From Trichoplax sp. H2 (lineage: Eukaryota; Placozoa; Uniplacotomia; Trichoplacea): 64,000 nt of DNA. The notes beneath the pieces are model-generated. The model saw nothing but the letters and a program-made list of their open reading frames with translations, was not told the DNA's origin and made no database searches. Position 1 is the first letter of the stretch; the number at the start of each line of letters is the position of its first letter. The DNA lies in contig NOWV01000014.1 of NCBI GenBank assembly GCA_003344405.1, forward strand, positions 744,001-808,000. The letters are read 5' to 3'. The translations under genes and the position numbers were made by a program. Of this stretch, positions 36,101-48,074 are shown in pieces.

Positions 36101-39100
36101 ATTTTAGTTTTGGATCAATAATTACTTGATTGTTTTAGGATTTATTACAAGATCCATGTCCCAATGTTCGTGAGGTTACAGTTAAGGGTGTTTGTCGCGC
36201 TATTAGCATATTTTGGGAGTTGATTCCAATCGGCGTACTCAATTCATTGTTGAACAAACTTGTCAATCAGCTTGCAAATGATGGTTCATCAACAGGTGTT
36301 CGCTGTGCAGTTATTAAAGGCCTGTCTTTTATTTTGGATAACCATCTAAGTCAACCTTCCTTGAAAGCTTTATTACCGAAGCTAACAAATCATATTCACG
36401 ATTTTTCTGAGCGTGTTCGCCTTGCATTTATTGATCTTTTGATTCTTGTAAAAGGTTCACTTGGAATTAAGGTCAATATAAAATTCATTATTAATCGGTA
36501 GATTATTGTAATTATCGGCTGATTGAATATATAGTATTACTTCAATTACTTTTCTATGATTTTTTTATAACTGCTTCTTCGTACTTGTAATGATAGTTTT
36601 GGGAAATTGTTCCTAGTGAACATTTATTAGCTCGTCTTGAAATGGATACATCTGAAGTAGCTGGAAAAATTGTAGAATTACTATTTAATTCGTTTATTCC
36701 GCTAACTAGGGGCGAAGATGTTCAGGTTTGTGGTATTGAAAAATAATTAACTACAGATCAGTTTTGTCTGCATATTTTAAATTATTTATATAGCAGATTA
36801 TAAGTCTTGTATTTAAAGTTGTATGTATTTACTGGAAATCTCATTTATTGTTGATAGATAACTAGATGCGTAACTTTATTACGCACTAATTCCAATGCTG
36901 CACGTCGGTTTTACCAATTTGCAGTTCGTTATATGTCTGTCGACGCAACTGGTAATTTATCAACTGTATATTTGATGTTCAGAATTGGTAAAAATCAATT
37001 AATGGTTTATTTTGATATTACGGTATTTAGGAAAATATATTATAACTCTATGTCGTTACGTGCTATCTTGCCTCGAGTCGGATTTACGTCAACAAGATGA
37101 TAATATGAAAGAGAATGTGCGAGATCATAATGTAGATAATGGAATGGAAAGTGAAGTAAATGACGAAGTGAACGATGAAAAAATAATGCAAGGTTTAATG
37201 GAAACTATCGCAATTCTATGGACTCAAATTTATAATGAATTGCAAAAGGTTAAAAATATCTACCATTATCTTGTATGATTTCTTGTTTACTATTTCATTG
37301 TATATTGATTCAAACTGCTTTTTTTGATAGCCTGTAAATGAAAATATATGTAATAAACTTAAGATGAAATTTGGCAAGGCTTTACCAGTGCTCTGGACTG
37401 CTTTTAAGGTATTTTAATTGGGTTAATGGCTTTAAATGATAAAGTTTATTAATGATAATTGTTAATACGGAGCGTATGTTAAGGAAGTTTTATTTATTTT
37501 TATTTATACATAATTGAAATGCTAATATCTAGTATACTATAATAGACTAGTCCTTCTGCGGCTGCAACTATCACTATTGCAGGTTGCTTACCAGCTACTC
37601 AAGTCTCGGAACTAAGGTTTGAATGAAGTTCATTTTTAGCTTTCATTCCCGGTCATAACTTAATTGTTATTATGATTGATTTCTTTTATTAGCCAAGATT
37701 GCTATGATGATTTAGTTTCGGTATCCAATGATGCTCTACTGGATAATTTTAACCACTATGTTAGCAGTTTATGTATGTGGGGTCGATGTGATGTTATTTT
37801 AGAGCAAATTATGCGTTGGCTGCAGTTCGAAATTTCTAGTAAAGATGAAGCCGTACATGAAGCACCTGTAGGTGTAATCATACAATTATTAATTATGATT
37901 TAACGAAATTACACTGTCGCAGTATATTTTTATTATTATCTGAAGTTATCGCTATTTTTTATTTACGATAGTCTAAGAAAAAGAAAAGATCTAGAAAGAC
38001 TGCATTACACAATGCAGAAAAAAAACCAGAGTTAGCTTTGCGTATTCTAGATTTTATGATGGTAATAAGAGTCATGATGTTTGCCTTTTCGTAATATTAG
38101 AGTAGCATTTTAGCAGTTTATGAACTTTCTCATAACAAAATTTCTTTCCAGAGAGATGCTAAGTGTCGCCCTTGGATGCTTGCACGCCATGACAGATTAC
38201 GTCCTGTTATTGAAAGGTTGAAACTAAGTATGGTAAGTACTATATTAATAAGCATTTAATGACATAGAGTGTCAAATTTTTAGCTAATTTGTTATTATTT
38301 TATAAATATTCAAGGATAATATTGAAAATGTCTTCAAGAATTCGACAAGTAATAATGATGGTTTCCGAGAGTCATCGATCTTTAACCTTAAATTTGGTTT
38401 TGAAATATATCACCGATTACTTATTCACTTAGCTTTTGAGGTATAAAAAAATATGAGATCCTAGCGTTGATCTTTTGATTTCTCAGTAAATTGTTGCAAT
38501 ATGCTTTCATGGAAATATTTAGGAGCGGAATAATACCAGTCCTGCACTCTTTCTACGGGATGATATTTGTGATATGCTATCTTGGGTTAAGCGAGTTATC
38601 TTACCTAACGTTGAAGCTGTAAATGATAAGAGTGAAGACGATGACACTAGTAATAAGAAACGAAGTAATTCATCCAAAGTAACTGAAGTAAAAACCGATT
38701 TAGGGATTGGTATTTTGGAGGTGTGATATACTATAAGTATCACGCATTTCGTTTAATAAAATAATATCTTCATATTAATAATGAAATGCCGTAATAGTTA
38801 TTTGCATAGCATTTACGTGAAGCATCTATTGGGTTTTAAATTTAATCGTTTAGGTTGCGATGACTATCGTACATGATGCCTTAGTGTTCACACCTATAAA
38901 TGTAAGACTAGCTGGGGATGTCATTCAAATTTTAAAACAAACAGTTACAAAAGGTTTGTGCTGTACAACTTAGCTTGTATTTCAGCTACGAGATATGTAA
39001 TGGAACGTCAGGGAAATAAATTTCAAGTTTTGTCTCTAATTTGTAGTGGCAAGCAACCGTCAAATTTTTTTACAATCAGTAAAAATTGTTTGTCACCTAG

Positions 39101-40259
39101 CCAGGCATAGTTTATTTTCGTACATTGGCAATGACTCTGGTAAGGATAGACTTATGTGAAGACCGAAAAGTCTTGATGTTATTAAAGGAAATATTTGCTT
39201 ATGATCTTATATACTATATTGATTGCACTTACGCACCATACTTATTATCTCAATAGGCTACATAGATGTTTGCTCAAATTCTACTACATTGGAAATCGTC
39301 AAGTTTATATTAGAAACTTGGCTGACTTTATCCGAGGATAATTCGTACAAAGTTAGATTATAATTAATTGCTTACTGTGTGGATATTTTCATTCGTTATT
39401 TTCCAAATTCACTGATACTTACTCTTTATAACCGATCAGTATTGACTGTTTTGTTAAATTTTTAGGCTAGTACTAATGTGAACGGAGCAATTTCCGTTTT
39501 AATCTGGACATTAATTCGCCTCCAATGTGTCACGGATTCACCGGATGTGAATTACCTGAAATTAGTTACTGAACTTGTAATTTGTGACACACAACGCCAT
39601 TTAAAAAAGGTAATCTTTTCGAATTAAAATTTACATGACGATCAAGCGTCCCAAACTGACTTTAAAATGTAATTTAGTTCTTGCAATATTTATGCTTTTA
39701 TATAGCTTTGGCATGCAGATAAGTTGGAAAATTTTGAAGCAAATCTCATCAAGCCGATAGCTTCTAGCATCTTAGGAGTTTTATTTAGAAATTCTGCTGT
39801 TGAAAGGTACTACATATTGTCTAACGTCTTTATACAAGAAAATTTAATTCATTCGATTTCTCTACCTTTTATTGCGTCAGGCGCTGTGCGGAAGAAATTA
39901 TACAAGCAGTAAATAGTAGCCGTATCGATTTTTGGTATTGCGCCGCTATTGTACAAATATTAAGGCAGTTTAAAAAGGGTAACTATGCTTTAGCCATTTG
40001 CAACAGTTATCTACTGCAAAGTTTTATGAACTTTGTAGTATTGATTAACGGTGCTTTGTTGTCTTTGATTGTAGACGATAGAATAATTGATGCTGCATCG
40101 AGACAATGCCTGGAACAAATACAGAATTATTTTAACAGTAGGGAACTAGGCGATGATCAAGTGAACGATTCTCGGCTTAGGCTAGTTTTATGTCTATATT
40201 TTGGATTTGATATGACAAAGTATGTTGTAACTATTATTAACCCTTTTCACAACTTGTAG
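33179..40259 (+). CDS. NCAPG2: Condensin II complex subunit G2 (NCAPG2)
   Basis: HEAT-repeat subunit of condensin II, which compacts mitotic chromosomes in the nucleus. I trace 26 exons in phase, giving 1181 residues (human about 1143): 33179-33262, 33752-33913, 34165-34288, 34521-34590, 34669-34891, 35199-35293, 35560-35719, 35839-36057, 36139-36471, 36597-36725, 36858-36951, 37031-37248, 37331-37408, 37546-37616, 37693-37867, 37972-38061, 38152-38232, 38315-38440, 38523-38720, 38854-38953, 39047-39139, 39257-39351, 39466-39609, 39706-39806, 39881-39978, 40075-40259. Matches to the family include YFRAWRSSSG, PIIWRSLKVANAIVRANAAA, CPNVREVTVKGVCRAIS, SERVRLAFIDLLI, CVTLLRTNSNAARRFYQFA and SLCMWGRCDVILEQIMRWLQ. 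Low-complexity charged inserts occur near exons 12, 16 and 19. The last codons could instead be spliced through a 40-nt GTATGT...TAG intron (40220-40259) to a stop at 40296; other introns here are at least about 74 nt, so I prefer the unspliced end. Confidence 0.93.
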
Positions 40260-42192
40260 GCAAGAATTAATGGATATGGTGGTGGCTAATAAGTAGTATA
40301 TTGATACCTTTTGGGTCGATGATTACGTTGTATATTTTTATAGTACAATTACAAAAGTCATCATTGATGATTGATTGATGTTGCAACTACATCTTATTTG
40401 TGTTACAGTAACTATGGAGCACTTCTATGAAAAAGGATATAGTAAATCGATTGTTTTAAATGCCGCAAGTATTGTGAGAGTCACGAGTTAGAAGAATTAT
40501 TGTAATAACAATATACTGTACAGGATAGTGTCTCCAGTTAATAATTAAGCAACATAATTTCATAAAGACTTTACTAAAACCGTAGTGATGTGGCTAAGGA
40601 TCGACTGGATATTCAATGTTTATAGAATTTTCGATTGTAGTCTTGTTCTGATATATATTAATTATCAATGTGTACGTATTAAGTTAGTGACTTTTACGGC
40701 TTTGTATAAGTTCATGAATTTTAATGAGTCCTGTTTAGTTTCAATTATAAATTAGCTTTCATTTAATAGTCACCTTTTTAGGCACTGTTATAAATTTTAA
40801 ACTCGAGCTGTTTTTACTGATACAATCGTGTTATTATACTCAAATAAAATTTAATTTACGCATCATATTTGCTATCGACCTTCAGTAATATTGTAGGATG
40901 CACTCTAGCTAATCTCACTGTATCAGTGAGCTTGAAATATAATAAATAGTAGTAGCTCTCGAATGTTCTTGAAATGAGAGACATCATGACGCTAAGCTAT
41001 TGGCATGAACTTACAGGTTTTAAAATCTAGAAATCTATGGTATTGGTAATGTTTTTAAGGAAAGTAATACTTATTTATGACTTTATGATGGATTTGCTGA
41101 AGAACATCTAAGGTCATCAGTAACTTTGTAATCCTTGACAATAGCAGAATATCGTAAATTCATTTATTGCCATTCAATCATTTTGCCTACTTACTACTTT
41201 AGATTTTGCATAGATTTCAACTATAACCCAATGTGTTCTTGTACAGCCAAATACAGTATCTCATCGTAAACTTCAGTATTTTTCGACAGATATTATTTCG
41301 CTCGAAGACGCAATTACCCCAGATCAATCGCTTGTATTTGCGGAAGCCATAACATAGTGCATGGCTTGTATCAGAGAATCGTGCATTACTTTTACTTTAG
41401 GCTATATAGCACACTATTTGCCATAGACTTTCGAAGCAGTCATAATTAAACACTGTTCAAATCAAATAGCATTCGTAAAATTAATTTTCGATTTGAATGA
41501 ATCACAGAGCAATTTATTACCGTATCATGAAATTAAGCCCGACTATGTAACTAATTATGTAAAACAAAGTTCATCCTAGTACTCTAGGCACTATTCAGGT
41601 AGCTATACCGTAACATGGTATAGAAATACTTAGTAAATAGCTCAATTTAACGGAAAATAAGGTTCGAGGCCTATTTTCATGTGACAAGCGTAGCACCAAT
41701 ATTATCATACAGCTATGACCATCGATGTTCTACTTAATTTTATCATCTTATAATGAAACTTCTAGATTTGATATATGCCAGTATAGCGAGAGAGGTTAAT
41801 AGTAACTCACTAAATTATCAGTCTTTCGCAGAAAATGCAGGATTATCATATTCATTCGTAGATGACTCCAGGCGATCCAGATTATACTCCGGCCCTATAG
41901 TTATGTAATATCGTGTTTGATGTTTAGTCTTCAAGTTACATAGTACCTAGAGGCGACTGTATAATAAGACCGCCTCATAGACGGAATATACGGAGTTCTA
42001 ACACCATGTGGAATTGTTTATTATTACTAGTAAACGTAGCATTTACTTACTGGGCAAATCTGATCTTTTACTTGATGGGTGTTTAACATCGATCATGCTT
42101 GGATTGTTTGATAGTGAATAAAGACGATAAGGAAGTAAAGAAAGTGTTTACTATAGTTTATGGCTAAGATGACAGTGTGAGAATAGGCTAAA
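40260..42192. other. Intergenic, nothing recognised
   Basis: This is the 3' flank of NCAPG2 and AT-rich DNA without a recognised exon, repeat or RNA gene. The alternative NCAPG2 end exon (40260-40296) would lie at its left edge. Confidence 0.5.
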
Positions 42193-43554
42193 CTAGATCA
42201 GTGGCATAAATGATAGCGCTCTGATACTAAAGTAATAACGATAATTAATCTGTAATAGAACTTTCCCTTTCTTCTGTAGGAAAATATATGCTGCCAAAAT
42301 TATTGCAACACCAATTATGCTTTCAATAGCAATACCGATATACGTGCCAGCTGAAATAAATACATCACTGTCAGTATGACGATAACTGCAACCTATATAT
42401 GATTGCATTATATATATAGTGTATTAGGTTGCTTTTACCGTTTTGTGTTGCAGGACTTTGACAGTTATCTCCACCAAAGCCTCCAGAACAGCTAAAATCG
42501 GATAAAAATTTATGAACATGCATTACTTGAATTCTTAATTTTAATTTTAAAATCCTAATACGCGTATTTTTTTATATTAAAATTTCTTCGGGTATAAAAT
42601 ATATCTGAGTAAGGAATATCAACTAAACCGATTTTCAAAGTGGCTATATAACTAAAAAATTATAATATTTGATTACTACAATACCTGTAAGTTGGCTTGT
42701 TATTCATGTTACTTTGACCATTGTGGCTACAATGCCCTCGTGAACAAACAAAGTCTGCATTGCGCGGACGTCGGGGTCAAAGATAAACATAGCATGAATA
42801 AATATAGACGTTGTACGTAAAGTTAGGATAGATAAATTAAGAATGTATTAACAATTCTTAGTTTCAGAGTTATCTAGTCTGAGCGGTAAATAATAACTTC
42901 CCCTCTACATACTTATATTTGATGGATTAGACATTAAAATTTGATTATTAGTTGGATTCCGAGCGCGTCATGAAAACACTCCATCGTCACCGATTGACAA
43001 CGGGCTGAAAGTTAGATAAGATGTAATTCTAGATTTCAGATTGCTAACTACTTCCGTGATGTTAGTAGTATTTCTAGAAGTAAACGCTGTATTATCTTTC
43101 ATCCATGTTATAGAAAGTAGGGGCCGCCCTACAGCTACATTCTAATCTTGCAAAAGAGCCAACCTTGAATGTACTTGTATTAGCGGCAATAGATAGTATA
43201 GCAACTCCGATAGCTACAATAAATTAAAATGTACAGCACACTATTTGTACAAGATGCTCAATTATTTCCCATCATTCATTTATCGTCTTACTTTGAAAAA
43301 GGTATCACATGGATTTCCAATAATTCCAAAGTTACAGCTAAAATATTAAAAGGAGGCCACTAAGGCTATCGTAATAGTGTTTTGCATGAATATTAATTAC
43401 CTAAGTCAGGTGAAGCTAAATTTGGTACTATTAGGAATAGCATTTTTCCTGTTGTTAAACCAAAATATGCTTTATCTGCCTTGCAATAAATCGCTACCAA
43501 CGATATTACTACATGTTCCATTACCATTACAAAATTTCGGAAAGCAAGACATTC
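42193..43554 (-). pseudogene. Decayed partial copy of the SRCR/EGF/Ig receptor (C-terminal part)
   Basis: Remnant exons in transcript order: EGF-a 43554-43476, EGF-b 43337-43292, Ig about 43213-42955, EGF-a 42754-42685, EGF-b 42491-42439, and a TM exon from 42350. They match the exons at 55.5, 55.3, 52.9, 52.6, 52.0 and 51.85 kb of the large receptor gene, but the Ig/EGF round at 54.6-53.2 kb is missing. Lesions: the first EGF-a exon has its last Cys changed to Gly and its donor GT changed to AT (43474-43475); its EGF-b exon is 1 nt short; the Ig has a 2-nt loss at about 43136 right after the first Cys, and TGA at 42968-42970 replaces the second Cys; the second EGF-a has lost two cysteines (Ser, Tyr). 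Only the TM exon still reads open, without its former donor. I call it a pseudogene; expression of the TM end cannot be ruled out. Confidence 0.85.
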
Positions 43555-46500
43555 CTAATTTACAATCACAGGAACGAATTCGATTGTGTAAATCAAAAAA
43601 TCAAGCATTTAATATTCTAACCAGACATTAATATACGGATTTAGAATCTTAAATATTATCAACAAGCTATACGTAATAAATAACAGCGGAAAGATAGGTT
43701 TGACCAACGTGTAGCGTTAACAATTGATATCTAAGCCATAAACAAGTAGACTTACTCCTAGCTAGGGCACCAGCAATTTCTTGTGTGGTTTCAGTATGAG
43801 TTACTTAAGCTACCTTTACATGATCGGCGTGTTACTAGTACAAGTGATACCTTTTCTTCTCAAAACAAGTAACTGAAAGACCAGTGACATTCGGTCAGAC
43901 TTTTGTGGCTTGCCGCTGAAAATATTCAATTTTTTATATTTGTAGCCGTTAGATACTTGGTCATTGAACGATTATTGGCTTAGACTTTGCCACCTGAAAA
44001 GTACTACAGTGGCTTCTATCTCAGTATAGAGAGAAGTGTGGTTAATGTATATTGTAATAAAATAATTCGAAAGAGTTTATAACTTAACTAATTAATGAGA
44101 TGTAAACGGCAAATTATCGCTTACTGTTGGACGCAAACTGCTCATGTAAAGCTAGCTTAATGTATTCCTTAACACATAACTGCTGTAATTAGCTGAAATC
44201 ATTACGTTGCTGTAGTATTTAATTGTAATCAATTGTTACGGTGTTGCCTTGTCATTAGGATAGTTGAATAAGTACAGTAATAGCTAGTATGGAGAATATC
44301 CATATTTGTAGTGCTAGGTAAGATAAGTAATGCCTTAACGTGGATGTTGTTTGTAGTAGTTCATTACATGTTTGATATTGATTGTTATTGAGTGATAGAT
44401 AGCAATAAGATGATTCAAATTCTAGTTGATGATAGTTGAATTAGACAACCTACGAGCTTAGATTAAGATTAAGTATGAGTAAGAGATTCAAAATATTTAC
44501 AGATAGAAAAGCTATAGTAATTGGTACTAGTTGGTAGCGTGACAGGCGTATAAAGAAATTATTGATAATATTTATAGCAATAACTAGAGGAACAGCATCA
44601 TGAGATTATTTTTAATTATTATCTTTTTCATCTATGTATCATCATTGTTCGACCGTGGTAAACAGACTCATCTGAATTAGTTTACGCCTATATAGTAATT
44701 ATGTGAATAGAAAATAATTAGATAATGACAGTGTTAAGGAAAATAGCAGTAACCAGATAAGGTAGCAAATAATATATTAATTAAATTATAATATGACAAA
44801 TGATTATATCAACTAATCTATATGAATTATTTACCGTTACACTTCCTATTTACAGATAAATTATACATCTTATAACTTATAATTCATGCTCAATAAATTG
44901 AAACTTAAAATCTTTTCCGATAGAAATTTATTCTTATATGTCATCTTTACTATGGTGTGAAACGTGTAGCATGATATCAAATATTTCATCCATCAAGTAG
45001 ATATAGGTAATAAGATCTAAGTCATATAAAGCTAATAATGTAATATACTGCAATTAGTTGTGTGACTTGTAGCAATATGCCAATGGCCGGATTAAAGTAA
45101 CCAGGGACTACTCAACTAAAAATTCTCCCTCAAAAGCCGTAACTAAAAAATTTTTCGCCTACATTAAATACACGGAACTAGGGGAAAAACATTTTAGTTA
45201 CGGCTTTTAAAGGAGAATTTTTAGTTAAGTAGTTCTTAAAGTAACATAGAAGATGTGACAACTATGATTCTCATCATTCATAAAATTTAAGATTACGTCA
45301 TTAATCAATTATTTAGGCTATGCTACACAGTTTGTCAAGTGCGCTCGTTTATTTATACCATCTTTTGTAGGAAACTTATAAATGAATAAAGATGATTTTT
45401 AATTTATATTAAATAGCCAGATATTGTCGAGCTGATTAATTACGGTATTGACAAAGAATGGAAAATAAAGGACAGTCTTTAAATTATCCAATAAACTTTC
45501 AGATTAATTAACAGCTGGTAAGTGTAACTTTCTTAAACATCACGCAAACGGTCTGATGAGGTTATTATTAATCATTATTATAGGAAAGGCAATGCAAATT
45601 CATCATTTTAAACTGTAATTTAGTTATTACTATAGGTAATATTACCTTGTGAAGTAATGCCAACTATATTTTTCGGCTTAGCTCTTACAAATAAGAGCAC
45701 GCTTTCATTCTTTTAAATAAATAGGAAATTCCCAATATTATGTTACTTGCTATGATACCGATGTAACAGCCCAAATTGTAAATCTATAGGAATGTATATC
45801 CTGGCCAATCTAGTTTACTGCTTATGCAATAAAATCAGAATTTATTTGACTATTACGGTCAGTCTGAGAATTGGCCGCTTAATTCTTATGAATAATGGTA
45901 ACATTGTCATTGTTAAGAGTAAACATATCAAATTCTTTTCAATTCATCAAAAAGAACTTAAATTATTTATTATAATCAGTCACAATTGCACATTACGACG
46001 ACTTTTTTTCAATGGATTTACTATATAAGTTGGAGTCAAATGTATCTTAAGAACTAGACCACCTAGTTGGAACATTTCCAACTAACTCAATTACAGGGAA
46101 AACTTGCCTAATTATTAATATATTCAAATTCTTACACTGATTGTAAAAATATTTGATATATTTAAACATGAATAAATATGCAGTAGCAAGAATAAAAATT
46201 CTGTTTTTCAGCATCACATTCAATAATAAATAACTCAAGCAATTACGACATCTGTTTTGTTCTTTGCTTATGAATTTCTGCTAAGAAGTCCCTGGTTACG
46301 TTTTTAGCTTAACATCTTGTCACTTACACTTACATACAATTATCTAAATAATAAAACTTTGACAATTACTTATAAAAAATTATGTTTAGGACGGTAAATT
46401 TATCCATTAGACTACTCATGATCATGTTAGAGTTACATATATAATGCAAAGCAAAATTTGCTATCGGCTGCCAACATTTACTTAAGATAATGTCAATTAC

Positions 46501-47072
46501 CATGATAACAATATAATTTCTGACTACACAAAACTAAATTTCTTACAATACTTTCGCCAATACAGAAAGTTATCCTGATAAATACTTAAAATTAAATAAC
46601 ATTTGATAATAGTTATTATAATTTTACAATTGATTTGTTGCAATAGCCCAATAATATCATATCAAAAACATCTTAGTTTGTTTACCTAAATCGTTACTAA
46701 TTGTATTATAAAGTTTGTCCTTTCATCTATTTAAAGATTTCATTCTCACTCGGTAACGTAATTAATGTAAGTAAAAGAGATAATTTTTAAACCATACCAG
46801 ACCAATAATTGGCTCTTTAGATGATTGTATTTCTTTCCAGGACAAACTCATCGATTGATCTGATCGTTTTAATATTTGGATTTGATACCCATATTCTCAT
46901 TAATGCTGGTACGGTAACACCAAATGAATAATTTATTTGTATTATGATCAAGATAGAGAAACATTTTCAGTTATTTTAAGCTAAAGATCTACGATGAATT
47001 AATTCCTATTTTCCTTATTTTCGTCCTTACTCAATCATTTCCACATTGATTTCGACATAGACCGATGCCATC
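43555..47072. other. Intergenic with a hairpin element
   Basis: No recognised gene. A strong inverted repeat and a larger pair of outer terminal repeats lie at 45.1-46.3 kb and are listed separately. The short open frame at 43377-43631 on the plus strand is antisense to pseudogene exons and is not a gene. Confidence 0.5.
45097..46299. mobile_element. Putative non-autonomous DNA element with nested hairpin
   Basis: Outer inverted repeats GTAACCAGGGACT (45097-45109) and AGTCCCTGGTTAC (46287-46299) bracket 1.2 kb. The left end also holds a much longer hairpin: an arm of about 55 bp at about 45106-45161 (with CAACTAAAAATTCTCC and AAAAGCCGTAACTAAAA) pairs with about 45179-45235 (with TTTTAGTTACGGCTTTT and GGAGAATTTTTAGTT) around a short loop. 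There is no transposase frame and I cannot identify a clear target-site duplication. A MITE-like insertion for the hairpin (45.10-45.24 kb) is well supported; the larger 1.2-kb element rests on 13 bp of symmetry only. Confidence 0.5.
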
Positions 47073-48074
47073 ATGAACGAATCTAGCGAAAATAACACCA
47101 TCGATTATGAACTAATTAATAGCATAGCATTTCTATCGGCTATTCCGATCACTATTATTGGCTTAGTAGTGAATTTATTCATTCTTTATATTCTCATCTC
47201 AGATAAAAATTTTCATAAAACTACTTACTATCTAATACTATTCTCCGTTCTATCTGATATCGCGTCCACAGGCGCATCTAGTTTATCTTTTACTACTGGA
47301 TCCGTACTGCAACTGCAACTCTATCAAGGCACAATACTTTGTCGCATGTTCATTTTCATCATTCTGGCATCATATGGCGTATCGATGATGACATTATGCA
47401 TTATAAGTGCCGATCGTTACATGGCGATTGTTAAACCAATGTCTCAATTCTATCGTCGATATAAGAAACTTATCATCTTCCTATTACAAATGGCAGTTTG
47501 CTGTATATCGCTTGTAATGGCAATACCAGCTTTACTATTTATAGGTACTTATTCTGATGATACGAAATTTTGTGATTTTCCTACCGTAACTTCATCAACT
47601 GCCCTATACTTTATCATGAGTTCGATTGTATTATATTTTATGCCAGTAACCTTCTTAGTAGTGGCATACTGTAAAATTATATTCCACATGAAAAATCATA
47701 TTAGGCCACCTGGATTATCAGTTCAACAAGCGGCCGAACGAAATCTAAAGAAACGAAAATTTATTCGATCCTTGATGTCTATCACAGCCGCGTACGTATT
47801 AACTACTTGGCCATTTTGGGCGACAAGTATAGGCATGGCAATCACACAAAAATCAATGCGCCAAATTCGCCAGCTAGGTCTATTCTGGTATCTTTTAGCA
47901 TTTGCATCATTCACGGTAACTACTTCAATTAGTGTGGTTAATCCTTTTCTATATTTAAAATTTGATAGCAATATCAGAAAAAAAGCAGCAGCTCTACTGA
48001 AGAGGTCAGCTGATGCCAATGACTATTATAATCCATCAACTCGAATAACAGTTATGACTCAAAACACAGTATAA
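47073..48074 (+). CDS. Class A (rhodopsin-like) GPCR, single exon, C-terminal PDZ-type ligand
   Basis: A 333-residue intronless receptor, closer to the class A consensus than the other two here. Sequons lie at N2 and N7. TM1 has GLVVN (30-34). C90 and C167 suit the TM3-ECL2 disulfide. TM3 ends in DRYMAIVKP (114-122). TM6 has TTWPFW (244-249), matching the CWxP switch without the Cys. TM7 has a canonical NPFLY (290-294). The basic ICL3 (KKRKFIRS, about 226-233) is short. The tail ends in QNTV, which fits a class I PDZ ligand (S/T-x-V). Overall it is peptide-receptor-like, but the ligand is not assignable. It sits between the receptor pseudogene and the intact receptor gene on the opposite strand. 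Confidence 0.92.
   Translation: MNESSENNTIDYELINSIAFLSAIPITIIGLVVNLFILYILISDKNFHKTTYYLILFSVLSDIASTGASSLSFTTGSVLQLQLYQGTILCRMFIFIILASYGVSMMTLCIISADRYMAIVKPMSQFYRRYKKLIIFLLQMAVCCISLVMAIPALLFIGTYSDDTKFCDFPTVTSSTALYFIMSSIVLYFMPVTFLVVAYCKIIFHMKNHIRPPGLSVQQAAERNLKKRKFIRSLMSITAAYVLTTWPFWATSIGMAITQKSMRQIRQLGLFWYLLAFASFTVTTSISVVNPFLYLKFDSNIRKKAAALLKRSADANDYYNPSTRITVMTQNTV

Noticed and set aside
42193-42408. A small independent membrane protein of 71 residues
   Set aside because: Its helix is the TM exon of the decayed receptor copy, read through a lost splice donor.
43377-43631. 84-codon plus-strand open frame
   Set aside because: Antisense to the EGF-a exon of the receptor pseudogene.
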